Positions 24,890-34,315 of a DNA stretch of 64,000 nt are shown here, one piece after another; the stretch's first letter is position 1; every line of letters begins with the position of its first letter. A program made the translations under genes and the position numbers. Location: positions 2,406,501 to 2,470,500 of the forward strand of contig CP127384.1 in assembly GCA_030285985.1 (NCBI GenBank), read 5' to 3'. The DNA comes from Aquidulcibacter paucihalophilus (lineage in GTDB: Bacteria; Pseudomonadota; Alphaproteobacteria; Caulobacterales; Caulobacteraceae). The notes under the pieces are model-generated. The model saw only the letters and a list, made by a program, of their open reading frames with translations, was not told the origin of the DNA and did no database searches.

Positions 24890-26508
24890 TGCGCGCCTTC
24901 GCCGCCCTGCTCGATCGTCTGTCACTGACGGCCTCGCGAAATGCCAAACTCCGCCTGATCCGCGACCATCTGGCCGACACGCCGGACCCGGCTCGTGGCT
25001 GGGCCCTCGCCGCCCTCACCGGGGCCCTGTCGTTCACCGCCGCGAAGCCCGCCATGATCCGCCGGGCCGTCGAGGCGCGGGTCGATCCCGAGCTGTTCCG
25101 CCTGTCCTACGACTATGTGGGCGACATCGCCGAGACCGTCGCCCTGATCTGGCCCGCCCGCCACGGTGCCAACCGCGAGCCCGACCTGTCCGAGGTGATC
25201 GATGGCCTGACGCAGGCGAAACGCGGTGAGGTGCAGGGGCTGCTGGAGGGCTGGCTGGATGCCCTCGACGCAGACGGCCGCTGGGCCCTGCTGAAACTGG
25301 TGACCGGCGGCCTGCGCGTCGGTGTCTCCGCGCGGCTGGCCTGGCAGGCGGCGGCGGACTTCGGCGGCGTCGAGGTGCCGGACATCCAGGAGGTCTGGCA
25401 CGCCCAGTCACCGCCCTACGCCGATCTTCTGGCCTGGCTGGACGGTCGGGCGGAGCGACCTTCGGCCGATGCACACGGCCGTTTCAGGCCCGTCATGCTG
25501 GCCCAGCCGATCGATGAAGCGGAGATGCCGAGACTGGACCCGACGGCCTATGCCGCCGAATGGAAATGGGACGGCATCCGGGTGCAGGCCGTCAGCGAGA
25601 GCGGGGTCAGGCGCCTCTACAGCCGCACCGGTGAGGACATCTCCCCGACCTTCCCGGACGTGCTGGCGGCCCTGACCTATGAGGGCGTGATCGACGGCGA
25701 GCTCATGGTGCTGCGGGACGGACGGGTCGGGTCGTTCGGAGACCTGCAGCAGCGGCTGAACCGCAAGACGGCGGATGCCAGGCTCATGGCGGCGCACCCC
25801 GCCGGCATTCGCGCCTATGACCTGCTGGCCGCCGACGGCGTCGATCTGCGCAAGCTGAGCTTTGTGGAGCGGCGGGCGCGGCTTGAGACGCTGGTTGCGT
25901 CGCTCGGCGGTGACCGGATCGACCTGTCGCCGCTCCAGCCCTTCACGTCCTGGGACGCCCTGGCGGCCCTGCGCGCGACACCGCCCGTCGGCGATCCGGA
26001 GGCGGCGGAGGGCCTGATGTTGAAGCGGCTCGACAGCGTCTATGAGGCGGGCCGGCCCAAGGGGCCGTGGTTGAAGTGGAAGAAGGACCCGCATCTGGTC
26101 GACGCCGTGCTGATGTACGCCCAGCGGGGTCACGGCAAACGGTCCAGCTTCTACTCAGACTTCACCTTCGGGGTCTGGACCGAGGATGTGGACGGCAGTC
26201 ACGCCCTGACCCCGGTGGGCAAGGCCTATTTCGGCTTCACCGACGAGGAGCTGAAGCAGCTGGACAAATTCGTGCGCGACAACACGGTCGAGCGTTTCGG
26301 CCCCGTGCGATCCGTGAAGGCGAGCCGCGAGTTCGGGCTGGTGCTCGAGGTGGCGTTCGAGGGCCTGCAACGCTCGAAACGTCACAAGTCCGGCGTGGCC
26401 ATGCGCTTTCCCCGGATCAGCCGCATCCGCTGGGACAAGCCGGCGAAGGAAGCGGATGAGCTTGCGACCCTGGAGGGGATGCTGGATCGCGCCGAACGGG
26501 GATCATGA
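24889..26508 (+). CDS. ATP-dependent DNA ligase
   Basis: The 539-residue protein has an N-terminal helical domain, an adenylation domain with the nucleotidyl lysine K226 in AEWKWDGIRVQ, the downstream GELMVL and LKWKKDP motifs, and a C-terminal OB domain (VKASREFGLVLEVAFEG). It seals nicks using ATP. The pair with the exonuclease is a known repair module. The helicase and phosphoesterase that often complete it are not in this window. It ends 21 bp before a convergent oxidoreductase. Confidence 0.93.
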   Translation: MRAFAALLDRLSLTASRNAKLRLIRDHLADTPDPARGWALAALTGALSFTAAKPAMIRRAVEARVDPELFRLSYDYVGDIAETVALIWPARHGANREPDLSEVIDGLTQAKRGEVQGLLEGWLDALDADGRWALLKLVTGGLRVGVSARLAWQAAADFGGVEVPDIQEVWHAQSPPYADLLAWLDGRAERPSADAHGRFRPVMLAQPIDEAEMPRLDPTAYAAEWKWDGIRVQAVSESGVRRLYSRTGEDISPTFPDVLAALTYEGVIDGELMVLRDGRVGSFGDLQQRLNRKTADARLMAAHPAGIRAYDLLAADGVDLRKLSFVERRARLETLVASLGGDRIDLSPLQPFTSWDALAALRATPPVGDPEAAEGLMLKRLDSVYEAGRPKGPWLKWKKDPHLVDAVLMYAQRGHGKRSSFYSDFTFGVWTEDVDGSHALTPVGKAYFGFTDEELKQLDKFVRDNTVERFGPVRSVKASREFGLVLEVAFEGLQRSKRHKSGVAMRFPRISRIRWDKPAKEADELATLEGMLDRAERGS

Positions 26509-26529
26509 AGAACCCGCCGACGCGCGCCC

Positions 26530-27777
26530 TCAGCGCCGGCTGAACCGTTCGATCCGGAACGGTTTGAGATCGATCGCGGGCTCCACGCCCTGCGCCAGTG
26601 ACGCCGTCAGTTCCGAGGTAATCGCCGACATCGTCAGGCCGAGGTGCTGGTGGCCAAAGGCGTAGAGGATGCGCGGGTCGCGCTCCAGCCGGCCGATGGC
26701 AGGCAGATAGTCGGGCAGGGTCGGTCGCGGCCCGACCCAGCGGTCCGGCTCGGGCGAGAAGCGGATGCCGAGGTCAGCCAGCCGCTGCTCCAGCACCCGC
26801 CATTTGCGCGGGTCGCCGGGTGCATCGGGCGATCCGAACTCGACGAAGCTGGAAGCGCGCAGGCCGCTGGTAAAGCGCGACACCACCATCGAATGCTCCT
26901 CGAACACGGTCGGCGGCAGGCTCTCATCCCAGCTGTGGTCGGCGCTCTGCACGGAATAGCCGCGCTCGCCGATCACCGGGGCGTCGACACCCAGACTCCG
27001 CATCAGCCGACCGGCCCACGCCCCCGCCGCAACCAGCGCACCATCGGCTTCACAGAGGGCACCACCGTCCAGGTGAGCGGCCACGCGCTTCCCGGTGGAC
27101 AGACCCGCGACCCGGGCATGGAGCACCGCCCCACCGTGCGCCTTGAACGCGGCCATCAAGGCGTCGCGCGCGGCCTGGGGTTCGCTGACCTGGGCGGTAC
27201 CGGAAAAGCGGATGCCGGCAACGGGCGCACGGCTCATCACAGCGGCATAGGGCGCGAGGTCGTCAGAACCCATCGCTTGAAAGGAGGCGCTTCCCGTTGC
27301 GGCACGCTCCCAGCCCTTGAGACCTTTATCCGCCGCCCCGTCCGACATCCAGACCACCGCGTGGCCGTCACGGCCGACGATGCCCGGAGCGCCTGAAAAT
27401 GCGGCCAGCCGCCGCCAGGCCGGCAGGGCATGGGACAGGATGGCGGCCAGGGCGACCTGCCCCGCGGCGTGCCGCGTCGGGTGCGAGGCCGCGATGAACC
27501 GCATCGCCCACGGCCCCCACAGCCCGGCGTCCCGCCAGCGGAAATCCAGCGCCCCGCCGAGGCCGAACAGCCGTCCCGGAAACGTCCGCAGGCTCTCATA
27601 GGACGCCAGCGGCGACACCTGTTCGGCGGCGATATGGCCGATGTTGCCGAATGAGGCCGCGCGGCGCGGATCGCCCGGGTCGATCAAGGTCACCGCAAAG
27701 CCCGCCGCCTGCAGCCGCAGCGCCGAGGCGGCCCCGACCAGACCCCCGCCAATGACAAGATAGGACTTGGGCTGCAT
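26530..27777 (-). CDS. FAD-dependent D-amino-acid dehydrogenase (D-hydroxyproline type)
   Basis: The 415-residue DAO-family flavoprotein has YLVIGGGLVGAASALRL at the N-terminus for FAD, GSGDP-like acidic end of beta-2 (LIDPGD), and C-terminal PDYLPAIGRLERDPRILYAFGHQHLGLTMS. It should oxidise cis-4-hydroxy-D-proline to pyrroline-4-hydroxy-2-carboxylate, linking the epimerase to the deaminase encoded divergently. The 12-bp palindrome at 27804 lies between its start and the deaminase gene. Substrate is inferred from neighbours. Confidence 0.85.
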   Translation of the reverse strand: MQPKSYLVIGGGLVGAASALRLQAAGFAVTLIDPGDPRRAASFGNIGHIAAEQVSPLASYESLRTFPGRLFGLGGALDFRWRDAGLWGPWAMRFIAASHPTRHAAGQVALAAILSHALPAWRRLAAFSGAPGIVGRDGHAVVWMSDGAADKGLKGWERAATGSASFQAMGSDDLAPYAAVMSRAPVAGIRFSGTAQVSEPQAARDALMAAFKAHGGAVLHARVAGLSTGKRVAAHLDGGALCEADGALVAAGAWAGRLMRSLGVDAPVIGERGYSVQSADHSWDESLPPTVFEEHSMVVSRFTSGLRASSFVEFGSPDAPGDPRKWRVLEQRLADLGIRFSPEPDRWVGPRPTLPDYLPAIGRLERDPRILYAFGHQHLGLTMSAITSELTASLAQGVEPAIDLKPFRIERFSRR

Positions 27778-27803
27778 CGGACTCCCGTTGCCTCGAACTC
27801 AGG

Positions 27804-27815
27804 ATCGTATACGAT
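27804..27815. promoter_or_regulatory. GntR operator-like palindrome (copy 1)
   Basis: ATCGTATACGAT is a perfect 12-bp palindrome in the 69-bp divergent region between the dehydrogenase and deaminase genes. The identical sequence occurs at 31599-31610. It is the likely operator of the GntR/FCD regulator encoded at 29750. Confidence 0.75.
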
Positions 27816-27846
27816 AATGACTTAAGCTGACAGAAGCGAGGACCCG

Positions 27847-28743
27847 ATGTCGATTTCCTGGGAGGGCGTGATCCCCGCCGCCACGACGCAGTTTGCGGCG
27901 GATTTCTCGATCGATTTCGACTCCACCGCGAAGGTCCAGGATGGGCTGATCCGCGACGGTGTGCACGGCCTGATCGTCATGGGCACAGTGGGCGAGAACA
28001 ACTCGCTCGACGCCGACGAGAAGCGCGCCATGCTGGCCGCGACGGTGAAGACGGTGGCCGGGCGCGTGCCCGTGATCGCGGGCGTCGCCGAGCTGGACAC
28101 CCGCCGCGCCGCCGCCTTCGCCCGTGATGCCGAGGCCATCGGTGCCGACGGCCTGATGGTCCTGCCGGCCATGGTCTATGTCCCGACCCAGGCCGAGCTC
28201 GCCGCCCATTTCCGCACGGTGGCCGAGTCCACGGCCCTGCCGATCATGCTGTACAACAACCCGCCGGCCTATCGGGTCAGCATCGGCTTCGAGGCCCTGC
28301 ATGCCCTGTCGGACCTGCCCAATATCGTCGCCCTCAAGGAGAGCGCGCCGGACACCCGCCGCTTCACCGACCTGATGAACGAGTTCGGCGACCGTTACGT
28401 CCTGTTCGCCGGCCTCGACGACGTCGCGCTGGAAGGGCTGATGCTGGGCGCGCAGGGTTGGGTGTCGGGCCTGACCAACGCCTTCCCGAAGGAATCGCTG
28501 GCCCTCTGGAACGCCTTCAAGCGCGGCGACATGGCCAAGGCGCTCGCCATCTATCGCTGGTTCATGCCCCTGCTGCACCTCGATGCCGACCATGACCTGG
28601 TGCAGTCGATCAAGATCGCCGAACAGGTCATGGGACGCGGCCATGAACGGGTCCGCCCGCCGCGGCATCCGCTGGTCGGTGCCCGCAGGGCCGAGGTGAT
28701 CGCCATGGTCGAAAAGGCCGCCGCCACCCGCCCGGTCCTCTAG
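27847..28743 (+). CDS. Pyrroline-4-hydroxy-2-carboxylate deaminase (DHDPS family)
   Basis: The 298-residue TIM-barrel protein of the DapA/NAL superfamily has GTVGENNSLDADEK, the conserved Tyr in LYNNPPAYR and the Schiff-base Lys in IVALKESAPD. With the hydroxyproline epimerase and D-amino-acid dehydrogenase neighbours, it is assigned as the deaminase converting pyrroline-4-hydroxy-2-carboxylate to 2-oxoglutarate semialdehyde. GAGGA precedes the ATG. It is first in a three-gene plus-strand operon. Ordinary dihydrodipicolinate synthase is less likely by context. Confidence 0.85.
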   Translation: MSISWEGVIPAATTQFAADFSIDFDSTAKVQDGLIRDGVHGLIVMGTVGENNSLDADEKRAMLAATVKTVAGRVPVIAGVAELDTRRAAAFARDAEAIGADGLMVLPAMVYVPTQAELAAHFRTVAESTALPIMLYNNPPAYRVSIGFEALHALSDLPNIVALKESAPDTRRFTDLMNEFGDRYVLFAGLDDVALEGLMLGAQGWVSGLTNAFPKESLALWNAFKRGDMAKALAIYRWFMPLLHLDADHDLVQSIKIAEQVMGRGHERVRPPRHPLVGARRAEVIAMVEKAAATRPVL

Positions 28744-28745
28744 CC

Positions 28746-29747
28746 ATGGCGCGGCACGTCTTCCGCTGCATCGACGGCCACACCGCCGGCAATCCCGTGC
28801 GCCTTGTGATCGAGGGCGGGCCCGAGCTGACCGGCGACAGCATGAGCGCGCGGCGTCAGGACTTCATGGCCCGCTACGACTGGATTCGCACCGGTCTCTG
28901 CTTCGAGCCACGCGGCCACGACATGATGAGTGGCGGCTTCCTCTACCCGCCGACGACGCCAGAGGCCGATGTCGGCATCCTGTTCATCGAGACCAGCGGC
29001 TGCCTGCCGATGTGCGGGCACGGGACGATCGGCATCATCACCTTTGCGCTGGAGCACGGGCTGGTCAAACCCCGCACCCCGGGCAAGGTCATCGCCGAGG
29101 TCCCGGCGGGCGTGATCGAACTGGACTATGTGCAGGACGGCCCCCGCGTGCGCTCGGTCCGCATCCGCAATGTGCCGTCGTATCTGGCGCAGCAGGGCAT
29201 CGAGATCGACGTCCCCGACTTCGGCCCCCTGACCATTGACGTCGCCTATGGCGGAAATTTCTACGCCATCATCGAACCGCAGGGTGCCTATGCCGGACTC
29301 GACGCCCTCGGCGCCGCCCGCATCCTGCAGCTTTCGCCGGTCATCCGGACGCTGGTGCGCGAGGCCTTTACCCCGGTGCATCCGCTCGACCCGACCATCA
29401 CGGGCGTCTCCCACCTGCTCTGGGCCGACAGGCCGAAGGGGGAAGGCGCGGACGGCCGCAATGCCGTCTTCTACGGCGACAAGGCCATCGACCGCAGCCC
29501 CTGCGGCACCGGCACCTCGTCACGACTGGCCCATCTGCACGCCACCGGCCGTCTGCCGGTCGGCCAGAGCTTCGTCCACGAGAGCTACATCGGCAGCCGC
29601 TTCATCGGCCGCGTCGAGGCCGAGACCGAGGTCGGCGGCCGGGCCGCCATCATTCCCTCGGTCGAGGGCTCAGCCATCGCCACGGGCCTGAACGAGATCT
29701 GGATCGACGACGAGGACGTCTTCGCACACGGATTCCAGGTGGTCTGA
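28746..29747 (+). CDS. 4-hydroxyproline 2-epimerase (proline racemase family)
   Basis: The 333-residue protein has both catalytic cysteines: GCLPMCGHGTIGI (residue about 90) and SPCGTGTSS (about 252), the pair needed for racemase/epimerase chemistry; hydroxyproline dehydratases carry Thr or Ser at the first. It interconverts trans-4-hydroxy-L-proline and cis-4-hydroxy-D-proline. It starts 2 bp after the deaminase stop and ends 2 bp before the regulator, so all three form one operon. Confidence 0.9.
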   Translation: MARHVFRCIDGHTAGNPVRLVIEGGPELTGDSMSARRQDFMARYDWIRTGLCFEPRGHDMMSGGFLYPPTTPEADVGILFIETSGCLPMCGHGTIGIITFALEHGLVKPRTPGKVIAEVPAGVIELDYVQDGPRVRSVRIRNVPSYLAQQGIEIDVPDFGPLTIDVAYGGNFYAIIEPQGAYAGLDALGAARILQLSPVIRTLVREAFTPVHPLDPTITGVSHLLWADRPKGEGADGRNAVFYGDKAIDRSPCGTGTSSRLAHLHATGRLPVGQSFVHESYIGSRFIGRVEAETEVGGRAAIIPSVEGSAIATGLNEIWIDDEDVFAHGFQVV

Positions 29748-29749
29748 GG

Positions 29750-30400
29750 ATGACGACCCGCGCGCCGCGTCTGCTGCCCGATCAGCTCTTCGCCGAGGCC
29801 CGTGAGCGCATCCTCTCCGGCCGCCTGCCTGCCGACGCGCCGATCCGACAGGACGCGCTCGCGCTGGAACTGGGCGTCAGCAAAATCCCCCTGCGCGAGG
29901 CCCTCGCGCGGCTGGAGAGCGAAGGGCTGGTCGTCTCCCACCCCAACCGCGGCTTCATCGTCCGCCCCCTGTCGCGCGCCGACGCCGAGGACGTCTTCGA
30001 CCTGCGCCTGCGCATCGAGCCGAACGCCTGTGTGCTGGGGGCGCAGCAGGCGGACGGCACCGCGCAGGAAGCCGCCCGGACCGCCTTCGCCTCACTGGAC
30101 GCTGCCCTGCGCAATGGCCTCGCCGACGTCGGCCGGCGCAATCGCGAATTCCACCTGGCACTGGTCCGGCCGTCCGGTCGGGGCGTCACCATCGAAACGG
30201 TGGACCGGCTGCTGGCGCTTTCCGAGCGCTATGTGCGGGTCCATCTCGGCGAGCATCGCCGACTGGACCGGGCCAGTCATGAGCATGAGACCCTGCTCCG
30301 GGCCTGGCTGGACCGCCGGACCGAAACCGTTCGGAGGGAAGCCCGCGCGCACATCCGCGCGACCCTGTTCGACCTGCGGGCCCAGCTGCCGGAGGCCTAG
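29750..30400 (+). CDS. GntR-family regulator with FCD domain
   Basis: The 216-residue protein has an N-terminal winged helix (PIRQDALALELGVSKIPLREA, then LESEGLVVSHPNRGFIV) and a C-terminal FCD ligand domain (DVFDLRLRIEPNA, then NREFHLAL, SHEHETLLRA) with the usual Asp and His metal ligands. It ends the hydroxyproline operon and probably represses it, responding to an intermediate. The two ATCGTATACGAT palindromes are its likely sites. Its end overlaps the convergent peptidase by 4 bp. Confidence 0.88.
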   Translation: MTTRAPRLLPDQLFAEARERILSGRLPADAPIRQDALALELGVSKIPLREALARLESEGLVVSHPNRGFIVRPLSRADAEDVFDLRLRIEPNACVLGAQQADGTAQEAARTAFASLDAALRNGLADVGRRNREFHLALVRPSGRGVTIETVDRLLALSERYVRVHLGEHRRLDRASHEHETLLRAWLDRRTETVRREARAHIRATLFDLRAQLPEA

Positions 30401-31569
30401 GCGGCTGACCAGACCGGTGCGTTTGCGAACGGCTCATCGAGGCTGTGCTGCGGCTGGGTGAACCACGCCGGCCCGGTGTCGGTCATGTGGAAATGGTCTT
30501 CCAGACGCACGCCGAACCGCCCGGGCACGACGATCATCGGCTCATTGGAAAAGCACATGCCGGTCGCCAGCGGTGTCGCATCCCCCTTCACCAGATAAGG
30601 GCCTTCATGGATGTCGAGACCGATGCCGTGGCCGGTGCGGTGCGGCAGGCCCGGCAGGCTGTAGCCCGGACCGAAACCGTCGGCCTCAAGCGACCGCCGG
30701 GCCGCTGCGTCGACCGCCTCGCAGGGCACGCCGGGCCGGGCCGCCTCGAAGGCCGCCGCCTGCGCCCGCTTCTCGGCCTCCCAGACGCGCCGCACATCAG
30801 GGCTCGCTTCGCCGAACACATAGGTGCGGGTGATATCCGAGCTGTAGCCATCGATCCGGGTTCCGGTGTCGATCAGCACCACATCCCCCTGGGCCAGCAC
30901 CCGGTCCCCTTCGCCGCCGTGCGGCAGGGAGGTGTCCTCGCCGAAGGAGACGATGCAGAAGGAGTTGCCGGAACCGCCCAGCGCCCGATGCTGGTCGTCG
31001 ATGAAGCGGGCGACCTCCGAGGCGCGCTGGCCGGCCCGAAGCTGATCATGGGCGCGGCGGTGGACCTCGATGGTGATGGCCTTGGCGTGGGACATCAGGG
31101 CGATCTCGGTCGGAGACTTGCGGCTGCGCAGCGGATGTATCAGCGGCGCGCCGTCGGCGAGGCGGGCATCGTCGATCTCGGCGCGCAGGCTGCGGTACAT
31201 GGCCAGGGCCATCCGCTCATCGACCGCCATCCGCCCGGCGGGGCCGATCCGGTCGGCGACGAGCCGCCAGGGGCTCTGATCCTCTTCCCAGCTCAGGATC
31301 TCGCCCGGCAGGCCGATCAGTCCCTCGATCTTCTCCAGCTCGAACTGCGGCGTGATGTAGTCCAGCCCGCCGGAGGCGTGGACGAGCGCGCCCACGAGAC
31401 GCTCGGAAGCATACCAGTCGATGCCGGTGAAATAGCGCAGGCTTGAGGTCGAACCGAGCAGCACCGTCGCGACGCCCGCCGCGTCCATTCGGCTGCGAAG
31501 GCCCGTCAGCCGCGCCTGCCGCTCGACTGCGCCGATCGGCGCCGGAACCGGTGTTGAACTGCTCGTCAT
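30397..31569 (-). CDS. M24-family Xaa-Pro peptidase/prolidase
   Basis: The 390-residue protein has a creatinase/prolidase N-domain and a pita-bread catalytic domain. All five metal ligands are visible: two Asp in LIDTGTRIDGYSSDITRTY, His in HRTGHGIGLDIHEGP, Glu in CFSNEPMIV and Glu in GVRLEDHF. It cleaves peptides next to proline. Within this regulon it would release proline or hydroxyproline from collagen-like dipeptides. Copy 2 of the GntR palindrome lies 30 bp upstream. No signal peptide is seen, so it is cytoplasmic. Confidence 0.88.
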   Translation of the reverse strand: MTSSSTPVPAPIGAVERQARLTGLRSRMDAAGVATVLLGSTSSLRYFTGIDWYASERLVGALVHASGGLDYITPQFELEKIEGLIGLPGEILSWEEDQSPWRLVADRIGPAGRMAVDERMALAMYRSLRAEIDDARLADGAPLIHPLRSRKSPTEIALMSHAKAITIEVHRRAHDQLRAGQRASEVARFIDDQHRALGGSGNSFCIVSFGEDTSLPHGGEGDRVLAQGDVVLIDTGTRIDGYSSDITRTYVFGEASPDVRRVWEAEKRAQAAAFEAARPGVPCEAVDAAARRSLEADGFGPGYSLPGLPHRTGHGIGLDIHEGPYLVKGDATPLATGMCFSNEPMIVVPGRFGVRLEDHFHMTDTGPAWFTQPQHSLDEPFANAPVWSAA

Positions 31570-31598
31570 GGCCTGCTCCGCGCGCCGCCGGATTGAGT

Positions 31599-31610
31599 AT
31601 CGTATACGAT
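31599..31610. promoter_or_regulatory. GntR operator-like palindrome (copy 2)
   Basis: This is the same perfect ATCGTATACGAT palindrome as at 27804, here in the 80-bp divergent region between the peptidase and the permease. It ties both genes to the hydroxyproline regulator. Confidence 0.75.
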
Positions 31611-31649
31611 CGTGCTCAGTTGGGCACCGAACGACAAGGGGGGAAGACC

Positions 31650-32519
31650 TTGGTCCTTACAATTCTGCTCACGGCGCTGGCCTTGCTGGCCACGGCCTTC
31701 GTCGTTGTGCTGGGCCGCACGGCCCTTAAGCGCGGGACACGGCCGCCCGGACCGGAGTCCGTCATCCTCGGTGCCGTCGCCAATTTCTTCGACACCCTGG
31801 GTATCGGCTCCTTCGCACCGACCACCGCCTGGCTGCGGTTCCGCAAGATGACGCCCGACAGCTTCATCCCCGCGACCCTGAACGTCGGCCACGCCCTGCC
31901 GACCATGGTTCAATCGGCGGTCTTCCTCGTGCTGCTGGGCGTGCACGTCGATCCGATGCTGCTCGTGTCCTGCATCCTCGCAGCGGTGGCAGGGGCCGTG
32001 GTCGGAGCGCCGCTGATGGTTCGCGCGCCCGTGCGGGTGGTGCAGGGGATCGTCGGCGTCGCCCTGCTGATCGCCGCAGCGCTCTACGCCATGAGCAATC
32101 TGGACCTGATGCCGATCGGCGGAACCGCCACCGCACTGGAACCCCGCCTGATGTGGATCGCCGTCGCCGGCCATTTCATCATGGGCATGCTGATGTCTTT
32201 CGGGATCGGCCTCTACGCCCCGGCCCTGATCCTGCTCAGCCTGCTGGGCCTCGACCCGCGCCTGGCCTTCCCGATCATGGCCAGCGCCTGCGCCTTCCTG
32301 ATGCCGACCACCGGTTTCCGCTACATCAACGCCGAGCGCATCGACCTGCGGATCGTCATCGGCATCGCGCTGGGCGGCATACCCGCCGTTCTGGTTGCGG
32401 CCTTCGTGGTCAAGGAAATGCCGATCGAGCCGCTCCGCTGGGCGGTCGTGGTCGTGGTCCTCTACGCCGCCGCCCTGCTGCTGCGGGCAGCGGCCAGGGG
32501 GGATGCCGCGAAGGCCTAG
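31650..32519 (+). CDS. TSUP (TauE/SafE) family membrane permease
   Basis: The 289-residue protein has about eight membrane helices with the TauE/SafE pattern: an early ANFFDTLGIGSFAPTTAW and a second-half repeat with GHFIMGMLMSFGIGLYAP. A TTG start at 31650 is chosen because GGGGGGAA lies just upstream and no ATG fits. Family members move organic anions or sulfonates. Its shared promoter with the M24 peptidase and the GntR palindrome suggests a substrate or product of hydroxyproline catabolism, which is an inference. It ends overlapping the convergent phaC stop. Confidence 0.82.
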   Translation: MVLTILLTALALLATAFVVVLGRTALKRGTRPPGPESVILGAVANFFDTLGIGSFAPTTAWLRFRKMTPDSFIPATLNVGHALPTMVQSAVFLVLLGVHVDPMLLVSCILAAVAGAVVGAPLMVRAPVRVVQGIVGVALLIAAALYAMSNLDLMPIGGTATALEPRLMWIAVAGHFIMGMLMSFGIGLYAPALILLSLLGLDPRLAFPIMASACAFLMPTTGFRYINAERIDLRIVIGIALGGIPAVLVAAFVVKEMPIEPLRWAVVVVVLYAAALLLRAAARGDAAKA

Positions 32520-34300
32520 TGCCGGACGCGGACGTAGTCGCCCGGAGCAGCCGCGCCGGCCTTCAGCTTGCCTGACCCGACCTTGCGCGCCTTGACCTTG
32601 TCGTCGGCCGCGGCCGCGTCGAGCCAGCCCTGCCACTCGGGCCACCACGAACCGGGCTTCTGCCCGGCGCCGGCCAGCCAGGCCTCTGCGTCGGCCGGGG
32701 CCTCGTCATTGGCCCAGTAGCCGTGCTTGTTGGCCGCCGGCGGATTGATCATCCCGGCATTGTGGCCCGAGCCGCCCAGCAGGAAGCGCGTCGGTCCGCC
32801 GAAGAAGTGGCGACCGGCATAGGTGTTCTTCCAGGCCGAGACATGGTCGTCCTTGAGCGCCACGATCATCACCGGCGTCTCGATCGCCTTGAGGTCCAGC
32901 GTCACGCCGTCGATCGCGACACCACCGTCCTTTAGCTGGTTTCCACGAAGGATCTGGCGGCCGTATTCCTTGAGCATCCGCGCCGGGATGCGCGAACCGT
33001 CGTCGAACCACCACAGCAGGTCGGAAGCGCGAACCTCGTCGCCGAGCAGATAGTGGTTCACCACCGACGACCAGATCAGGTCGTTGGCGCGCACCGCCGA
33101 GAACAGCTTGGTCAGGTCGTGCGCCTCGACATAGCCCTTCTCATCCAGATAGCGGTCGAAGGCGTTCAGATCGTCTTCGCTCGTGAACACCGACCATTCG
33201 CCCATGTCGCCGAAGTCGACCAGGGTCGCGATCAGGGTGGCCGAGGCGATGCGATCAGCGCGACCGGTCTGTGCGAGATACGCCAGCGTCATGGCCGAGA
33301 GCGTGCCGCCCAGGCAGTAGGACACCAGATCGGCGTCTGCTTCGCCCGTCGCGGCCCCGACCGCGTCCAGCGCCGCGATGACGCCGTCCTTCACATAGGC
33401 GTCCATGCCCGTATCGGCGTGGCTCTCGTCCGGGTTGGCCCAGGAGATGACGAACACCGTGTGGCCCTGATCCACCAGCCATTTCAGATAGCTGGCCTTG
33501 GGCGTCAGGTCGAAGAGGTAGTATTTGTTGACCAGCGGCGGCACGAACAGCAGCGGGCGGCGATAGACCTTGTCGGTCGTCGGCGCGTACTGGATCAGCT
33601 CCATCAGGTCGTTCCTGAACACCACCGCGCCCGGGGTGGCAGCGACATTGACGCCGAGTTCGAAATCGTTCGGCGCGCGGCGGCTGACCAGTCCCTGCCC
33701 CTTGCCGACGTCTTCCAGCAGGTTCGACAGGCCGGTCATCAGGCTCAGGCCGCCGCTCTCGATCGTCCGGCGGGCGACCTGCGGATTGGTGTGGGGGAAG
33801 TTGGTCGGCGCCAGGGCGTTCATCATCTGGCGGCTGGCGAAGTCGACCTGGGCGCGGGTCGCGTCATCGACCGGGGCGGCGGCGACGAATTCCTGCAGCT
33901 GGTGCGCGGCCAGCAGATAGGCCTGTTTCAGGTAGTCATAGACCGGCTCGTCACTCCAGGCGGGATCGGAGAAGCGCCGATCGCCCTTGGCCGGGGACGC
34001 GACCGGGGCGGTCTCCTGGCCCATGGCCCGCTCGCCCATGGTGCGCCACAGGGCGGTCCAGTCGTTCCAGTTCTTCGCCTGGGCCTCGAACAGGGCTGCC
34101 GGCCGGATCATCACCGCGGTGTTGAACTCGATCATCGCCCGGGTCAGCGTCGTCGGGTCATAGGGCAGCGCCTGGGGCATGGCGGCCTGCACCATGGTCG
34201 TGCGCACCGCCGCGGCGGCGTTCTGCATCAGGGTGGTCAGGGCTTCGGCCACGACGGTCGGATCGGGCAGCTGGGGAACCGGCGGCGGTGAGGCGGTCAT
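32516..34300 (-). CDS. phaC: Class I poly(3-hydroxyalkanoate) synthase
   Basis: The 594-residue synthase has the N-terminal PhaC region (NWNDWTALWRTMGERAMG), the lipase-like box with catalytic C329 in SYCLGGTLS, the conserved Trp after it, Asp in ALKDDHVSAWKNTY and His in GGSGHNAGMINPP. It polymerises 3-hydroxyacyl-CoA into storage granules. No phaA, phaB or phasin gene is nearby. It begins 15 bp after a small unknown gene on the same strand. Confidence 0.95.
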   Translation of the reverse strand: MTASPPPVPQLPDPTVVAEALTTLMQNAAAAVRTTMVQAAMPQALPYDPTTLTRAMIEFNTAVMIRPAALFEAQAKNWNDWTALWRTMGERAMGQETAPVASPAKGDRRFSDPAWSDEPVYDYLKQAYLLAAHQLQEFVAAAPVDDATRAQVDFASRQMMNALAPTNFPHTNPQVARRTIESGGLSLMTGLSNLLEDVGKGQGLVSRRAPNDFELGVNVAATPGAVVFRNDLMELIQYAPTTDKVYRRPLLFVPPLVNKYYLFDLTPKASYLKWLVDQGHTVFVISWANPDESHADTGMDAYVKDGVIAALDAVGAATGEADADLVSYCLGGTLSAMTLAYLAQTGRADRIASATLIATLVDFGDMGEWSVFTSEDDLNAFDRYLDEKGYVEAHDLTKLFSAVRANDLIWSSVVNHYLLGDEVRASDLLWWFDDGSRIPARMLKEYGRQILRGNQLKDGGVAIDGVTLDLKAIETPVMIVALKDDHVSAWKNTYAGRHFFGGPTRFLLGGSGHNAGMINPPAANKHGYWANDEAPADAEAWLAGAGQKPGSWWPEWQGWLDAAAADDKVKARKVGSGKLKAGAAAPGDYVRVRH

Positions 34301-34315
34301 GGGCAGGCTTTCCGC

